Assembly (NCBI GenBank): GCA_007124475.1
Contig: SLFB01000238.1
Coordinates: forward strand, 1-11,978
Length of the DNA: 11,978 nucleotides
Origin: Vibrio sp.
GTDB lineage: Bacteria; Pseudomonadota; Gammaproteobacteria; Enterobacterales; Vibrionaceae
Direction of reading: 5' to 3'
The translations under genes and the position numbers were made by a program. Under the pieces are notes generated by a model. That model did not search any database and was not told the DNA's origin. It worked only from the letters and a program-made list of their open reading frames with translations. Below are positions 5,361-11,978 of this stretch, piece after piece (the first letter of the stretch is position 1; each line of letters begins with the position of its first letter).

Positions 5361-6638
5361 ATGCAGTTTTCAAAATTTGGTGAAAAATTTAATCAGTATT
5401 CCGGTATTACCCAATTAATGGATGATTTGAATGATGGTCTGCGCACACCCGGAGCTATTATGCTCGGTGGCGGAAATCCTGCCGCTATACCAGCGATGAT
5501 CGACTATTTTCATCAAACCAGCGCTGAGATGCTGAGCAACGGTGAGCTGATCGCTGCGCTGAGTAATTACGATGGTCCGCAAGGGAAAGATCGTTTCGTT
5601 AAATCACTCGCTGCGCTGCTAAAAACGACTTATGGCTGGGAAATTAGTGAGAAAAACATCAGCTTAACCAATGGTAGCCAAAGCGGTTTTTTCTATTTAT
5701 TTAACTTATTCGCCGGTCAGCAGCCCGATGGCTCGCATAAGAAGGTTTTACTGCCGTTGGCTCCGGAATACATTGGTTATGGCGACGCAGGGATTGATGA
5801 CGATCTGTTTATCTCTTATCGACCCGAGATTGAAATGCTTGATGATGGGTTATTCAAATACCATGTGGATTTTAACCAGTTAAAGGTGGATTCTTCAATT
5901 GCAGCAATCTGTGCCTCTCGACCGACCAATCCAACCGGTAATGTCTTGACCGAAGATGAGATTCATAAGCTCGATCAGTTAGCGCGGGATAATGGTATTC
6001 CGTTGATCATAGATAATGCTTATGGTGTGCCATTCCCCAATATTATTTTTGAACAGGTTGAACCGTTTTGGAATGACAATACCATTTTATGCATGAGCTT
6101 ATCCAAACTTGGATTACCAGGCGTACGTTGCGGCATTGTGATTGCCAATGAAACGGTGACTCAAGCTTTAACCAATATGAATGGCATTATTAGTTTAGCC
6201 CCTGGCAGTGTTGGCCCCGCGATAGCTCAGCATATGATTGAGCGAGGGGATTTACTGCGCTTGAGTGATGAAGTTATTCGCCCATTTTATCAACAAAAAT
6301 CACAAACCGCGGTGAAGTTACTTCAGCAGGCGATACCTGACCCGCGCTTTCGGATCCACAAACCTGAAGGGGCGATTTTCCTATGGTTGTGGTTTGATGA
6401 ATTGCCGATCAGCACCATGGCACTGTATCAGCGTCTTAAAGCACGAGGAGTATTGGTTGTTCCTGGTGAATATTTCTTTATTGGCCAGCAGGAAGACTGG
6501 CCACATGCTCATCAATGTCTACGGATGAACTATGTGCAAGATGATCAGGAAATGCAAAAAGGTATTCAGATTATCGCCGAAGAAGTCGCTAAGGCTTATC
6601 AGCAAGCTGAGCTGTCATCGGGTGGCGGCAAGTATTAG
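5361..6638 (+). CDS. avtA: Valine-pyruvate aminotransferase AvtA
   Basis: AvtA is a PLP-dependent class I/II aminotransferase that interconverts valine plus pyruvate with 2-ketoisovalerate plus alanine, linking branched-chain and alanine synthesis in the cytoplasm. The 425-aa product matches E. coli AvtA (417 aa) along its length: GITQLMDDLNDGLRTPGAIM at the N-terminus, LTNGSQSGFFYLFNLFAG at 102-119, SRPTNPTGNV at 186-195, the PLP-ring aspartate in IIDNAYG (Asp218), and the Schiff-base lysine in SLSKLGLPG (Lys249), then RCGI with the phosphate-binding arginine. AGG at 5349-5351 precedes the ATG at 5361. It follows glyS in the same direction, behind a terminator, and ends facing purK with a shared hairpin terminator. 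Confidence 0.95.
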   Translation: MQFSKFGEKFNQYSGITQLMDDLNDGLRTPGAIMLGGGNPAAIPAMIDYFHQTSAEMLSNGELIAALSNYDGPQGKDRFVKSLAALLKTTYGWEISEKNISLTNGSQSGFFYLFNLFAGQQPDGSHKKVLLPLAPEYIGYGDAGIDDDLFISYRPEIEMLDDGLFKYHVDFNQLKVDSSIAAICASRPTNPTGNVLTEDEIHKLDQLARDNGIPLIIDNAYGVPFPNIIFEQVEPFWNDNTILCMSLSKLGLPGVRCGIVIANETVTQALTNMNGIISLAPGSVGPAIAQHMIERGDLLRLSDEVIRPFYQQKSQTAVKLLQQAIPDPRFRIHKPEGAIFLWLWFDELPISTMALYQRLKARGVLVVPGEYFFIGQQEDWPHAHQCLRMNYVQDDQEMQKGIQIIAEEVAKAYQQAELSSGGGKY

Positions 6639-6654
6639 AGCTTGTTATCACTAT

Positions 6655-6686
6655 CGCCAGCCTCAGGTTTGGCTGGCGTGGTTTTA
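6655..6686 (+). terminator. avtA terminator
   Basis: CGCCAGCC (6655-6662) and GGCTGGCG (6671-6678) form a perfect 8-bp GC-rich stem with an 8-nt loop, followed by TGGTTTTA. The T-run is short, so termination may be partial. There is no T-run on the minus strand for purK. Confidence 0.7.
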
Positions 6687-6702
6687 GGTGATGCCTCAGC
6701 GT

Positions 6703-7821
6703 TTAATCATGCTTGTGCAGCGCTGGAAAATCTTCTTTATCTAATAGCTGGCTAAGGCGTGCAAGGCGTCGTTGTAGTTCGCCACTATAATCGGCACTTA
6801 GATTGATATGGCCCATCTTACGCCCCGGGCGTTTTTGTTTACCATACCAATGCACATGGCATCCCTCCATGGCCAGTACCGTCTCCGGCAAGTTATCAAG
6901 ACCTAAGAGGTTAATCATGGCTGTCGGGCGGATCAGTTGCGTGCTACCTAATGGTAAACCACATACGGCGCGCAAATGGTTTTCAAATTGACATGTTTCG
7001 GCGCCTTGTTGTGTCCAGTGGCCGGAGTTATGTACTCGAGGTGCAATTTCATTGACCAGCAGCTGACCATTGACATCAAAAAATTCTAAAGCCAGCACAC
7101 CCACATACTCTAATTGCTCCGCAACCGCGCGAAAGATGCTTTCAGCTTGTTGTTGTAGTGCGAGATCATCCAATGAGGTGGATAAACTCAACACACCATT
7201 AGTGTGCACATTTTCCGTCAGGGGATAGGTCACTAGGCTGCCATCTTGTCCTCTCGCGCCAATTAACGAAACTTCGCGATCAAAAGCGATAAATTGCTCG
7301 GCAATGATGGTTTGTTGCGCTGAGCTTGCTAAGCAGTCTTGTAGTTCGGGCCAAAGACTATCAATATCTTGTGCTTGTTTGAGACGCCATTGACCTTTGC
7401 CATCATAACCACCAAGCGCGCTTTTTAAAACCATCGGTAGTCCAATGGTTTTGATAGCGGCGAGCAAATCGTCACGAGAGTGTACGATGGCGTATTGCGC
7501 ATTATTGACGCCAGCTTGCTGAAGTAATGCTTTTTCACGTTGTCGATTGCCACCAGCTTTAATGGCGGTTTGATTGGGAAGCAGCTTGCCACTTTGCGCG
7601 CATTGCTCAAGTATATCATCAGGAATATGTTCAAATTCAGCGGTAATCACATCCGCTTGCTCAATGGCCATCGCTAGCCCTTGGCCGATGACTTGGCCTG
7701 TGATCGGCTGCACGATATTACCGGTTGTTACATCAAACGCATGGATCTCAATATTCAATGGTGTGCCAGCTAGCGCCATCATTCGGGCTAATTGCCCAGC
7801 CCCTAAGACTAAAACTTGCAT
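6703..7821 (-). CDS. purK: N5-carboxyaminoimidazole ribonucleotide synthase PurK
   Basis: PurK uses ATP and bicarbonate to convert 5-aminoimidazole ribonucleotide to N5-CAIR, the substrate of PurE, in de novo purine synthesis. The 372-aa product (E. coli 355) has the N-terminal dinucleotide-like fold with LVLGAGQLARMM (4-15), then an ATP-grasp domain: KSALGGYDGKGQW (133-145) is the flexible ATP loop, EQFIAFDREVS lies at 175-185, and EFFDVNGQLLVNEIAPRVHN (246-265) holds the metal-binding glutamate and asparagine. It lies 4 nt downstream of purE, and GAGGA at the purE stop supplies its ribosome binding site, so it is co-translated from the purE promoter. The extra length is mostly at the C-terminus, which ends KHD. 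Confidence 0.96.
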   Translation of the reverse strand: MQVLVLGAGQLARMMALAGTPLNIEIHAFDVTTGNIVQPITGQVIGQGLAMAIEQADVITAEFEHIPDDILEQCAQSGKLLPNQTAIKAGGNRQREKALLQQAGVNNAQYAIVHSRDDLLAAIKTIGLPMVLKSALGGYDGKGQWRLKQAQDIDSLWPELQDCLASSAQQTIIAEQFIAFDREVSLIGARGQDGSLVTYPLTENVHTNGVLSLSTSLDDLALQQQAESIFRAVAEQLEYVGVLALEFFDVNGQLLVNEIAPRVHNSGHWTQQGAETCQFENHLRAVCGLPLGSTQLIRPTAMINLLGLDNLPETVLAMEGCHVHWYGKQKRPGRKMGHINLSADYSGELQRRLARLSQLLDKEDFPALHKHD

Positions 7822-7825
7822 CTGA

Positions 7826-8311
7826 TTAGTCCTCTGCTGGATTCGGGTTGGCGAGCACGGTTTCGGTTTGCGTTAAACGAAAGGCATCGATTTTCGCCAT
7901 GATCTCTTGATCATGGGTGGCGAGGATTTGGGCGGCTAATAAGCCGGCATTAGCGGCCCCGGCTTCGCCGATAGCCAGCGTTCCTACCGCAATGCCTTTT
8001 GGCATCTGCACGATGGAGAGTAGTGAGTCCATCCCGTTAAGGGCTTTTGATTGTACAGGCACGCCAAGTACAGGCAAGCTAGTAAAGGCCGCCGTCATGC
8101 CTGGTAAATGCGCCGCGCCGCCGGCGCCAGCGATGATAACTTTAATACCTCGTTGCTGAGCGCTGCTAGCATAATCCGCCAGTAGTTGAGGAGTTCGGTG
8201 AGCAGACACCACCTTGGTTTCATAATCGATCCCAAATTGCTGCAACATTTCTGCTGCTAGCTTCATGGTTGGCCAATCGGATTTCGAACCCATAATAATC
8301 GCCACTTTCAT
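7826..8311 (-). CDS. purE: N5-CAIR mutase PurE (class I)
   Basis: PurE moves the carboxyl group from N5 to C4 of the imidazole, turning N5-CAIR into CAIR, the step after PurK. The 161-aa product has the class I signatures: IIMGSKSDWPTM (5-16, nucleotide binding), SAHRTP (36-41) with the catalytic histidine His38 equivalent to E. coli His45, and AGAGGAAHLPGM (61-72). The start is the ATG at 8311, preceded by a perfect AAGGAG Shine-Dalgarno 6 nt upstream; a TTG five codons earlier would place the start inside that site and is rejected. It heads the purEK operon, divergent from tsaC, under a PurR-type operator. Confidence 0.97.
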   Translation of the reverse strand: MKVAIIMGSKSDWPTMKLAAEMLQQFGIDYETKVVSAHRTPQLLADYASSAQQRGIKVIIAGAGGAAHLPGMTAAFTSLPVLGVPVQSKALNGMDSLLSIVQMPKGIAVGTLAIGEAGAANAGLLAAQILATHDQEIMAKIDAFRLTQTETVLANPNPAED

Positions 8312-8363
8312 TGTAAACTCCTTCAAACATCATCACATTAGGGTGAATGGGGTATTTGCGCGC

Positions 8364-8391
8364 ATTATACGAGTATTTTTTTCTAAGGAAA
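8364..8391 (-). promoter_or_regulatory. purEK promoter
   Basis: On the minus strand TATAAT (8369-8364) is a perfect -10, followed by GCGCGC, and predicts a start near 8357. The region 16-18 nt upstream is only weakly like a -35 (TTTTCC) and lies inside the PurR-like box, so repressor binding would block polymerase. Confidence 0.7.
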
Positions 8392-8401
8392 ACGTTTGCG
8401 T
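8386..8401 (-). promoter_or_regulatory. PurR operator
   Basis: Read on the minus strand, ACGCAAACGTTTTCCT matches the PurR consensus ACGCAAACGTTTGCGT at all of the left half and the central CG, with the right half degenerate. It overlaps the -35 of the purEK promoter. PurR with hypoxanthine or guanine would repress purEK when purines are plentiful. Confidence 0.8.
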
Positions 8402-8427
8402 CATGGTTATTTTGTCAAAGATACAAT

Positions 8428-8457
8428 TTGTCAGTAAATAGCTTTAGCCTGTTTTAA
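8428..8457 (+). promoter_or_regulatory. Weak tsaC promoter candidate
   Basis: TTGTCA (8428-8433) and TTTTAA (8452-8457) are 18 nt apart. The -10 is poor, and the AT-rich context offers other options, so the true tsaC promoter in this divergent gap remains uncertain. Confidence 0.22.
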
Positions 8458-8510
8458 TCAGAATTTGTAAACTGCAAGGGTGGATTCCATTTTAATAAGA
8501 GATACAGAGC

Positions 8511-9068
8511 GTGGATAATTTTCAAGTTTGCTTACAAGCATTACGTGACGGTGAAGTCATCGCCTATCCAACCGAGGGGGTATTTGGTGTTGGATGCGAC
8601 CCAGATAACTCACAAGCGATTGAAAAGTTATTAACCTTGAAGCAGCGACCGGTAGAAAAAGGCTTAATTTTGATAGCGGCCTCTTATCAGCAATTATTGC
8701 CGTATGTCGATGAAAGCCAGCTAAGCGCCGAACAATTAGCAACGATTCACGCGACTTGGCCGGGACCCGTTACATGGGTGATGCCTGCTAGTCAGAAAGT
8801 CTCGTCATGGGTCAGCGGTCAGTTTGACTCGATTGCGGTGCGAGTGACGGATCATCCACTAGTACAACAGTTATGCCATGCGTTCGGTAAACCGCTTACC
8901 TCGACCAGTGCTAATTTAACTGGCCTGCCGCCATGTATGACCACTGAGCAAGTTGAGCAGCAACTGGGTCAGCACCTGCCAGCTATTTTACGCGGTGAAA
9001 CTGGGGGAAGAAATAAACCGAGTGAAATTCGTGACGCGAAAACGGGTCAAATTTTAAGACAAGGTTAA
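8511..9068 (+). CDS. tsaC: Threonylcarbamoyl-AMP synthase TsaC
   Basis: TsaC (YrdC, RimN) makes threonylcarbamoyl-AMP from threonine, bicarbonate and ATP; TsaBDE then transfers it to A37 of ANN-reading tRNAs as t6A. The 185-aa product (E. coli 190) has the single YrdC/Sua5 domain: PTEGVFGVGCDP at 20-31, the substrate-binding set KQRPVEKG (Lys44, Arg46, Lys50), WPGPVTWVMPA (83-93), and LTSTSANLTG (129-138). The start is GTG at 8511, giving the conserved start of the family; a weak GAGAT-like site precedes it. It leads tsaC-hemF, with 15 nt between the genes, and is divergent from purE. Confidence 0.95.
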   Translation: MDNFQVCLQALRDGEVIAYPTEGVFGVGCDPDNSQAIEKLLTLKQRPVEKGLILIAASYQQLLPYVDESQLSAEQLATIHATWPGPVTWVMPASQKVSSWVSGQFDSIAVRVTDHPLVQQLCHAFGKPLTSTSANLTGLPPCMTTEQVEQQLGQHLPAILRGETGGRNKPSEIRDAKTGQILRQG

Positions 9069-9083
9069 GCAAGGAAATCGACG

Positions 9084-9998
9084 ATGCCAGACATTGATAA
9101 GCAAGCGGTAAAGCAGTTTTTGCTTGAGTTACAAGACAGTATTTGCCAGCAATTAGAACAGGCCGATGGCAAGGCTAAGTTTGTCGAAGAAATCTGGCAT
9201 CGTGAGCCGGGCGAACGCTTAGGTGGCGGTGGGCGAACACGAGTCATGACCGACGGTTTGGTTTTTGAACAAGGCGGGGTTAATTTTTCTCATGTTACTG
9301 GTCAACAAATGCCAGCATCTGCCACCGCTCACCGTCCTGAGTTAGCTGGTCGGCGTTTTGAAGCGATGGGGGTGTCGTTAGTCATGCATCCGCATAATCC
9401 TTATGTGCCTACCTCTCACGCTAATGTGCGCTTTTTTATTGCGGAAAAAGAGGGAGAAACGCCCATTTGGTGGTTTGGCGGTGGTTTTGACTTAACGCCG
9501 TTTTACCCATTCTTAGAGGACGTACAAGCATGGCATGCCACAGCGCGAACCTTGTGTGCTCCTTTTGGTGATCAGGTTTATGCTGAACATAAGGCTTGGT
9601 GTGATAACTATTTCTTCTTACCGCACCGTAATGAAACTCGTGGTGTGGGTGGGCTCTTTTTCGATGACTTAAATCAATGGCCATTTGCCAAGTGTTTTGC
9701 CTATATGCAAGCGGTTGGTAAAGGTTATACAGAGGCTTACTTGCCGATTGTTGCGCGGCGTAAAGACACGGCCTATGGTGAAGTACAGCGACAATTTCAG
9801 TTATATCGGCGCGGTCGCTATGTTGAATTTAACTTAGTCTATGACCGAGGGACGTTATTTGGTTTACAAACCGGGGGCCGAACAGAGTCGATTTTAATGT
9901 CGATGCCTCCGTTAGCGCGTTGGCAGTATAACTACCAGCCAGAGCCTAATAGCCCTGAAGCGCATTTGGCCGAATTTTTAGTGCCAAGAGAGTGGTGA
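9084..9998 (+). CDS. hemF: Oxygen-dependent coproporphyrinogen III oxidase
   Basis: HemF decarboxylates two propionates of coproporphyrinogen III with O2 to give protoporphyrinogen IX in aerobic haem synthesis. The 304-aa product is close to E. coli HemF (299): GGGGRTRVMTDGLVFEQGGV (47-66), then HPHNPYVPTSHANVRFF (102-118), whose His102 and His112 correspond to the family's active-site histidines, WWFGGGFDLTPFYPF, HRNETRGVGGLFFDDL, and the C-terminal RRGRYVEFNLVYDRGTLFGL. A few extra residues lie around 42-46 relative to E. coli. AAGGA 8-9 nt before the ATG at 9084 supports the start. It is in one unit with tsaC, and a terminator follows. Confidence 0.97.
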   Translation: MPDIDKQAVKQFLLELQDSICQQLEQADGKAKFVEEIWHREPGERLGGGGRTRVMTDGLVFEQGGVNFSHVTGQQMPASATAHRPELAGRRFEAMGVSLVMHPHNPYVPTSHANVRFFIAEKEGETPIWWFGGGFDLTPFYPFLEDVQAWHATARTLCAPFGDQVYAEHKAWCDNYFFLPHRNETRGVGGLFFDDLNQWPFAKCFAYMQAVGKGYTEAYLPIVARRKDTAYGEVQRQFQLYRRGRYVEFNLVYDRGTLFGLQTGGRTESILMSMPPLARWQYNYQPEPNSPEAHLAEFLVPREW

Positions 9999-10018
9999 CA
10001 GTCAAGCATAGCAGTGAT

Positions 10019-10040
10019 AGGGTCAAGTCAGACCCTTTTT
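10019..10040 (+). terminator. tsaC-hemF terminator
   Basis: AGGGTC (10019-10024) and GACCCT (10031-10036) form a 6-bp stem with a 6-nt loop, followed by a five-T run to 10040. The stem is modest, so some read-through into aroE, 18 nt further on, is likely. Confidence 0.75.
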
Positions 10041-10058
10041 GTTAATTAGGTTAATGAC

Positions 10059-10895
10059 ATGGAATTTCAACACGATCGTTATGCGGTCTTTGGCAACCCC
10101 ATTGGTCACAGTAAATCGCCTTTTATTCATACCTTATTTGCGCGTCAAACCAATCAAAACATGACTTACACTGCTCAATTGGCAGCGGTCGACGGTTTTG
10201 AGCAGGCAATGAATGATTTTTTTGCGCATGGTGGTAGAGGGTGCAACATCACCGTACCATTTAAAGAACAGGCTTTTCAGTTAGCGGATCGCTTAACAGA
10301 ACGCGCCCAGTTAGCCGGCGCGGTCAATACCTTGAAAAAACTGGATGATGGTGTGCTACTTGGTGACAACACCGATGGTGAAGGGCTGGTTCAAGACTTA
10401 CTGCAGCATCAAGTTGCGTTGACGGGGGCGAAAATCTTATTGATTGGTGCCGGCGGCGCAGCGCGAGGCGTGATCAAACCTTTGTTAGATCAGCATCCTG
10501 CTGATTTGGTGATCACTAATCGTACTTTCTCTAAAGCGGAAGTGTTGAGTCAACAGTTCGCTGCCTATGGTTCAGTGGTGGCTCAGCCGATGGAGACACT
10601 GGCAACCTCATTTGATGTTGTGATTAACTCCACCTCTGCCAGTTTAGAGGGGGAGACCCCTCAGATATCGCCACTGATTTTTGCTAACCATAGCGTCGCT
10701 TACGATATGATGTATGGCAATCAGCTTACGGTGTTTAATCAATGGGCAAAGGACAATGGCTGCTACTCAGTTTATGATGGTTTAGGTATGTTGGTTGCCC
10801 AAGCGGCAGAAAGCTTTATGTTGTGGCGTGGCCTGCGCCCTGGAACTAAGCAAGTCTTGCGTGAGTTAAGAAAAAATTTATCTGGTGGCGTATGA
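10059..10895 (+). CDS. aroE: Shikimate dehydrogenase AroE
   Basis: AroE reduces 3-dehydroshikimate to shikimate with NADPH, the fourth step of the shikimate pathway to aromatic amino acids. The 278-aa product (E. coli 272) has the N-terminal substrate domain with VFGNPIGHSKSPFIH (10-24), NITVPFK (63-69) with catalytic Lys69, and GDNTDGEG (102-109) with Asp106, then the NADP-binding loop GAGGAARG (130-137) with the NRTFSKA phosphate-site motif further on, and ends GLGMLVAQAAESFMLWRG. TTAGG lies 9 nt before the ATG at 10059; the ATG at 10054 is out of frame. It overlaps yrdB by four bases and follows the hemF terminator, so it may be transcribed by read-through or an unseen promoter. Confidence 0.97.
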   Translation: MEFQHDRYAVFGNPIGHSKSPFIHTLFARQTNQNMTYTAQLAAVDGFEQAMNDFFAHGGRGCNITVPFKEQAFQLADRLTERAQLAGAVNTLKKLDDGVLLGDNTDGEGLVQDLLQHQVALTGAKILLIGAGGAARGVIKPLLDQHPADLVITNRTFSKAEVLSQQFAAYGSVVAQPMETLATSFDVVINSTSASLEGETPQISPLIFANHSVAYDMMYGNQLTVFNQWAKDNGCYSVYDGLGMLVAQAAESFMLWRGLRPGTKQVLRELRKNLSGGV

Positions 10896-11161
10896 ACCAA
10901 GCGATTTTATTTACCGATGATCAAAAGTGGAATGAGCAGCTACAAGCGGTTGAGTTTTCAGCGCAGCAGAGCGGCGCGCTGATCGGCTGTTTTATTTCGT
11001 TATCTGAGCTGCAATCTTGGTCTGGGGTGACGATTACCAGCCCACAGCAGGCACTGACGGTGTTTAGTGAGTGGCGCTTTGATATTGAAGAACAAGCGGA
11101 GCAGCTAATTGAAGAAGAGTGCTTCACTTCAGCCGGTATGATTGAGGTGCTAAAACCGTAA
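10892..11161 (+). CDS. yrdB: DUF1488 family protein YrdB
   Basis: This 89-aa protein resembles E. coli YrdB (85 aa; DUF1488), whose function is unknown. It begins MNQAILFTDDQKWNEQ as the homologue does (MNQAI.F.D...W.E), and keeps the conserved WRFDIEEQAEQLIEEE segment at about 62-77, a helix rich in acidic residues. No membrane segment or signal peptide is seen, so it is probably cytoplasmic. The start codon overlaps the aroE stop (ATGA, 10892-10895), which implies translational coupling. The same aroE-yrdB pairing next to yrdA is found in E. coli, so co-conservation hints at a shared housekeeping role, but none is established. Confidence 0.88.
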   Translation: MNQAILFTDDQKWNEQLQAVEFSAQQSGALIGCFISLSELQSWSGVTITSPQQALTVFSEWRFDIEEQAEQLIEEECFTSAGMIEVLKP

Positions 11162-11212
11162 ACACCTCATGGGCGTGCTCGAAAGGTCAATAGACCTAGA
11201 ACAATGATGTAG

Positions 11213-11758
11213 CTAGAGTTGTGATGGTTCAGCTAAGTACTCATTTTTAGTTTGTACATAGTTACTTGCTGATTGCAGTAAAAATTGTCGCTCTGCTTCA
11301 GTTAGTTTACGGGCTTGTTTCACTGGACTTCCGACGTACAGATAGCCACTGACCAAGGTTTTTCCAGGTGGTACTAAACTACCTGCTCCTATCATTACCT
11401 CACTTTCAATGGTGGCACCATCAAGAATAATCGATCCCATCCCCACCAGAACTCGATCATGAATGGTGCAGCCATGCAGCATGACTTTATGGCCAATAGT
11501 GACATCATTACCAATCAAGAGCGGATAGCCATCAGGATTCTCGCGGTTTTTATGGGTGACATGCAAAACGCTACCGTCTTGTATATTGGTGCGTGAACCG
11601 ATACGGATGTGGTTAACGTCACCGCGTGCAGCAACTAACGGCCAAATACTGGCATCACTCTCAATCGTGATATCGCCAACTAATACAGAACTGCTATCTA
11701 TATAGACGCGCTCACTTAGCTTAGGTAATACCCCTTTATAACTTCGGATAGAACTCAT
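11213..11758 (-). CDS. yrdA: Gamma-carbonic-anhydrase-like protein YrdA
   Basis: YrdA is a left-handed parallel beta-helix protein of the gamma-carbonic anhydrase/PaaY group, built from hexapeptide repeats (VLVGDITIESDASIWPLV, IRIGSRTNIQDGS, LIGNDVTIGHKVMLHGC) and a C-terminal helix that packs a trimer. The three likely Zn ligands are His66 (SVLHVTH), His90 (TIGHK) and His95 (VMLHG), with the last two five residues apart as in Cam-type enzymes. Carbonic anhydrase activity of YrdA itself is not established, so the name is by homology. The 181-aa form starts at ATG 11758, preceded by GAGGGTGG, and is close to E. coli's 184 aa. The frame extends 21 codons to 11821, but that addition lacks a ribosome site and covers the promoter. 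It is convergent with yrdB. Confidence 0.93.
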   Translation of the reverse strand: MSSIRSYKGVLPKLSERVYIDSSSVLVGDITIESDASIWPLVAARGDVNHIRIGSRTNIQDGSVLHVTHKNRENPDGYPLLIGNDVTIGHKVMLHGCTIHDRVLVGMGSIILDGATIESEVMIGAGSLVPPGKTLVSGYLYVGSPVKQARKLTEAERQFLLQSASNYVQTKNEYLAEPSQL

Positions 11759-11802
11759 CAAACCACCCTCAATAGGCTTAAATTGCGGTAAATAAGTTAA
11801 GA

Positions 11803-11831
11803 ATAGTACTAGAAATGGCATTTTTGAGCAA
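11803..11831 (-). promoter_or_regulatory. Candidate yrdA promoter
   Basis: On the minus strand TTGCTC (11831-11826) and TACTAT (11808-11803) are 17 nt apart and predict a start near 11796. The -35 lies within the Fis palindrome at 11826-11840, so yrdA could be shut when Fis binds. Confidence 0.35.
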
Positions 11832-11840
11832 TAATTGCTC
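11826..11840. promoter_or_regulatory. Fis-binding site upstream of rrn P1
   Basis: GAGCAATAATTGCTC is a perfect 7-bp inverted repeat around one A and fits every position of the 15-bp Fis consensus GNNYRNNWNNYRNNC with an AT core. It is centred about 81 bp before the predicted rrn start, one helical turn from the -71 Fis site of E. coli rrnB P1. Activation by Fis is inferred. Confidence 0.6.
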
Positions 11841-11851
11841 TGTTGAGCGAG

Positions 11852-11914
11852 AAATCATAAAAAAAGTAAAAAAGCACTTGCCAAGTTAAACAAACTCCCT
11901 ATAATGCGCCCTCA
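11852..11914 (+). promoter_or_regulatory. Ribosomal RNA P1 promoter with UP element
   Basis: An A-rich UP-like stretch (11852-11876) precedes TTGCCA (11878-11883), a 16-bp spacer, TATAAT (11900-11905) and the GC-rich discriminator GCGCCC, with a start near A11914. The spacer length, discriminator and following ACACGGC closely resemble E. coli rrn P1. Such promoters answer to ppGpp and initiating nucleotide levels. Gene order beside yrdA (as in E. coli rrnD and Vibrio) predicts the 16S gene beyond the right edge. Confidence 0.85.
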
Positions 11915-11978
11915 CTGACACGGCAGACGCCACAAGGCTTCAAGCAGTGTTAGTCGAGGGAAAGCTTCTAAAAAAGAA
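11914..11978 (+). other. Start of rrn leader transcript
   Basis: The remaining 65 bases should be the 5' leader of the rRNA precursor. No boxA (TGCTCTTTAACA) antiterminator and no 16S sequence occur before the window ends, so the mature RNA lies outside. Confidence 0.5.

Noticed and set aside
8312..8326. Upstream TTG start for purE
   Set aside because: It lies in the Shine-Dalgarno of the better ATG at 8311.
11184..11197. AGGTC/GACCT hairpin between yrdB and yrdA
   Set aside because: Only 5 bp with no T-run on either strand; too weak to call a terminator.
11759..11821. Upstream ATG start for yrdA
   Set aside because: No ribosome site, and the added 21 residues cover the likely yrdA promoter; the ATG at 11758 has a good GAGGGTGG site and family-like length.

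Overview
The window looks like a chromosomal housekeeping segment of a gamma-proteobacterium in the Vibrionaceae, most likely Vibrio or a close relative. The grounds are protein similarity and gene order recalled from memory: glyQ-glyS-avtA with a UPF0016/MneA exporter gene divergent from glyQ, and purK-purE divergent from tsaC-hemF-aroE-yrdB, with yrdA leading into a ribosomal RNA promoter. An ERIC-type repeat and a PurR-type operator fit the same group. No phage, integron, CRISPR array or full insertion sequence was seen.

Layout, left to right. 1-228 is an AT-rich gap with a minus-strand intrinsic terminator and a candidate promoter that together could make a short RNA, then tusA on plus. 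478-737 is a convergent gap with a hairpin and a 129-bp ERIC-like element. On minus follow an uncharacterised 86-aa membrane protein gene and mneA, a UPF0016-type manganese exporter gene. Its leader, 1776-1902, carries the hallmarks of a yybP-ykoY (Mn2+) riboswitch, starting right at a good promoter. Divergent from it, glyQ and glyS encode the alpha and beta subunits of tetrameric glycyl-tRNA synthetase and end at a strong terminator. A perfect 21-bp inverted repeat with IS-end character lies between that terminator and avtA (valine-pyruvate aminotransferase). avtA converges on purK.

The second half holds purE-purK on minus (AIR carboxylation in purine synthesis) under a promoter overlapping a PurR-like box. 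Divergent from it run tsaC (t6A tRNA modification), hemF (aerobic coproporphyrinogen oxidase), a terminator, aroE (shikimate dehydrogenase) and the overlapping DUF1488 gene yrdB. yrdA (gamma-carbonic-anhydrase-like) converges from the right. The last ~150 bases are a classic rrn P1 promoter with an AT-rich UP element, a consensus Fis site and a GC-rich discriminator; the rRNA genes themselves lie beyond the window.

Most genes are ordinary core metabolism. The parts most worth a second look are non-coding: the riboswitch leader, the small transcription unit at the left edge, the IS-like perfect hairpin, and the Fis site shared by the rrn and yrdA promoters. No wholly new multi-gene system was found. 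Several ORFs extend upstream of the likely start, so starts were trimmed for glyQ, glyS, purE and yrdA.
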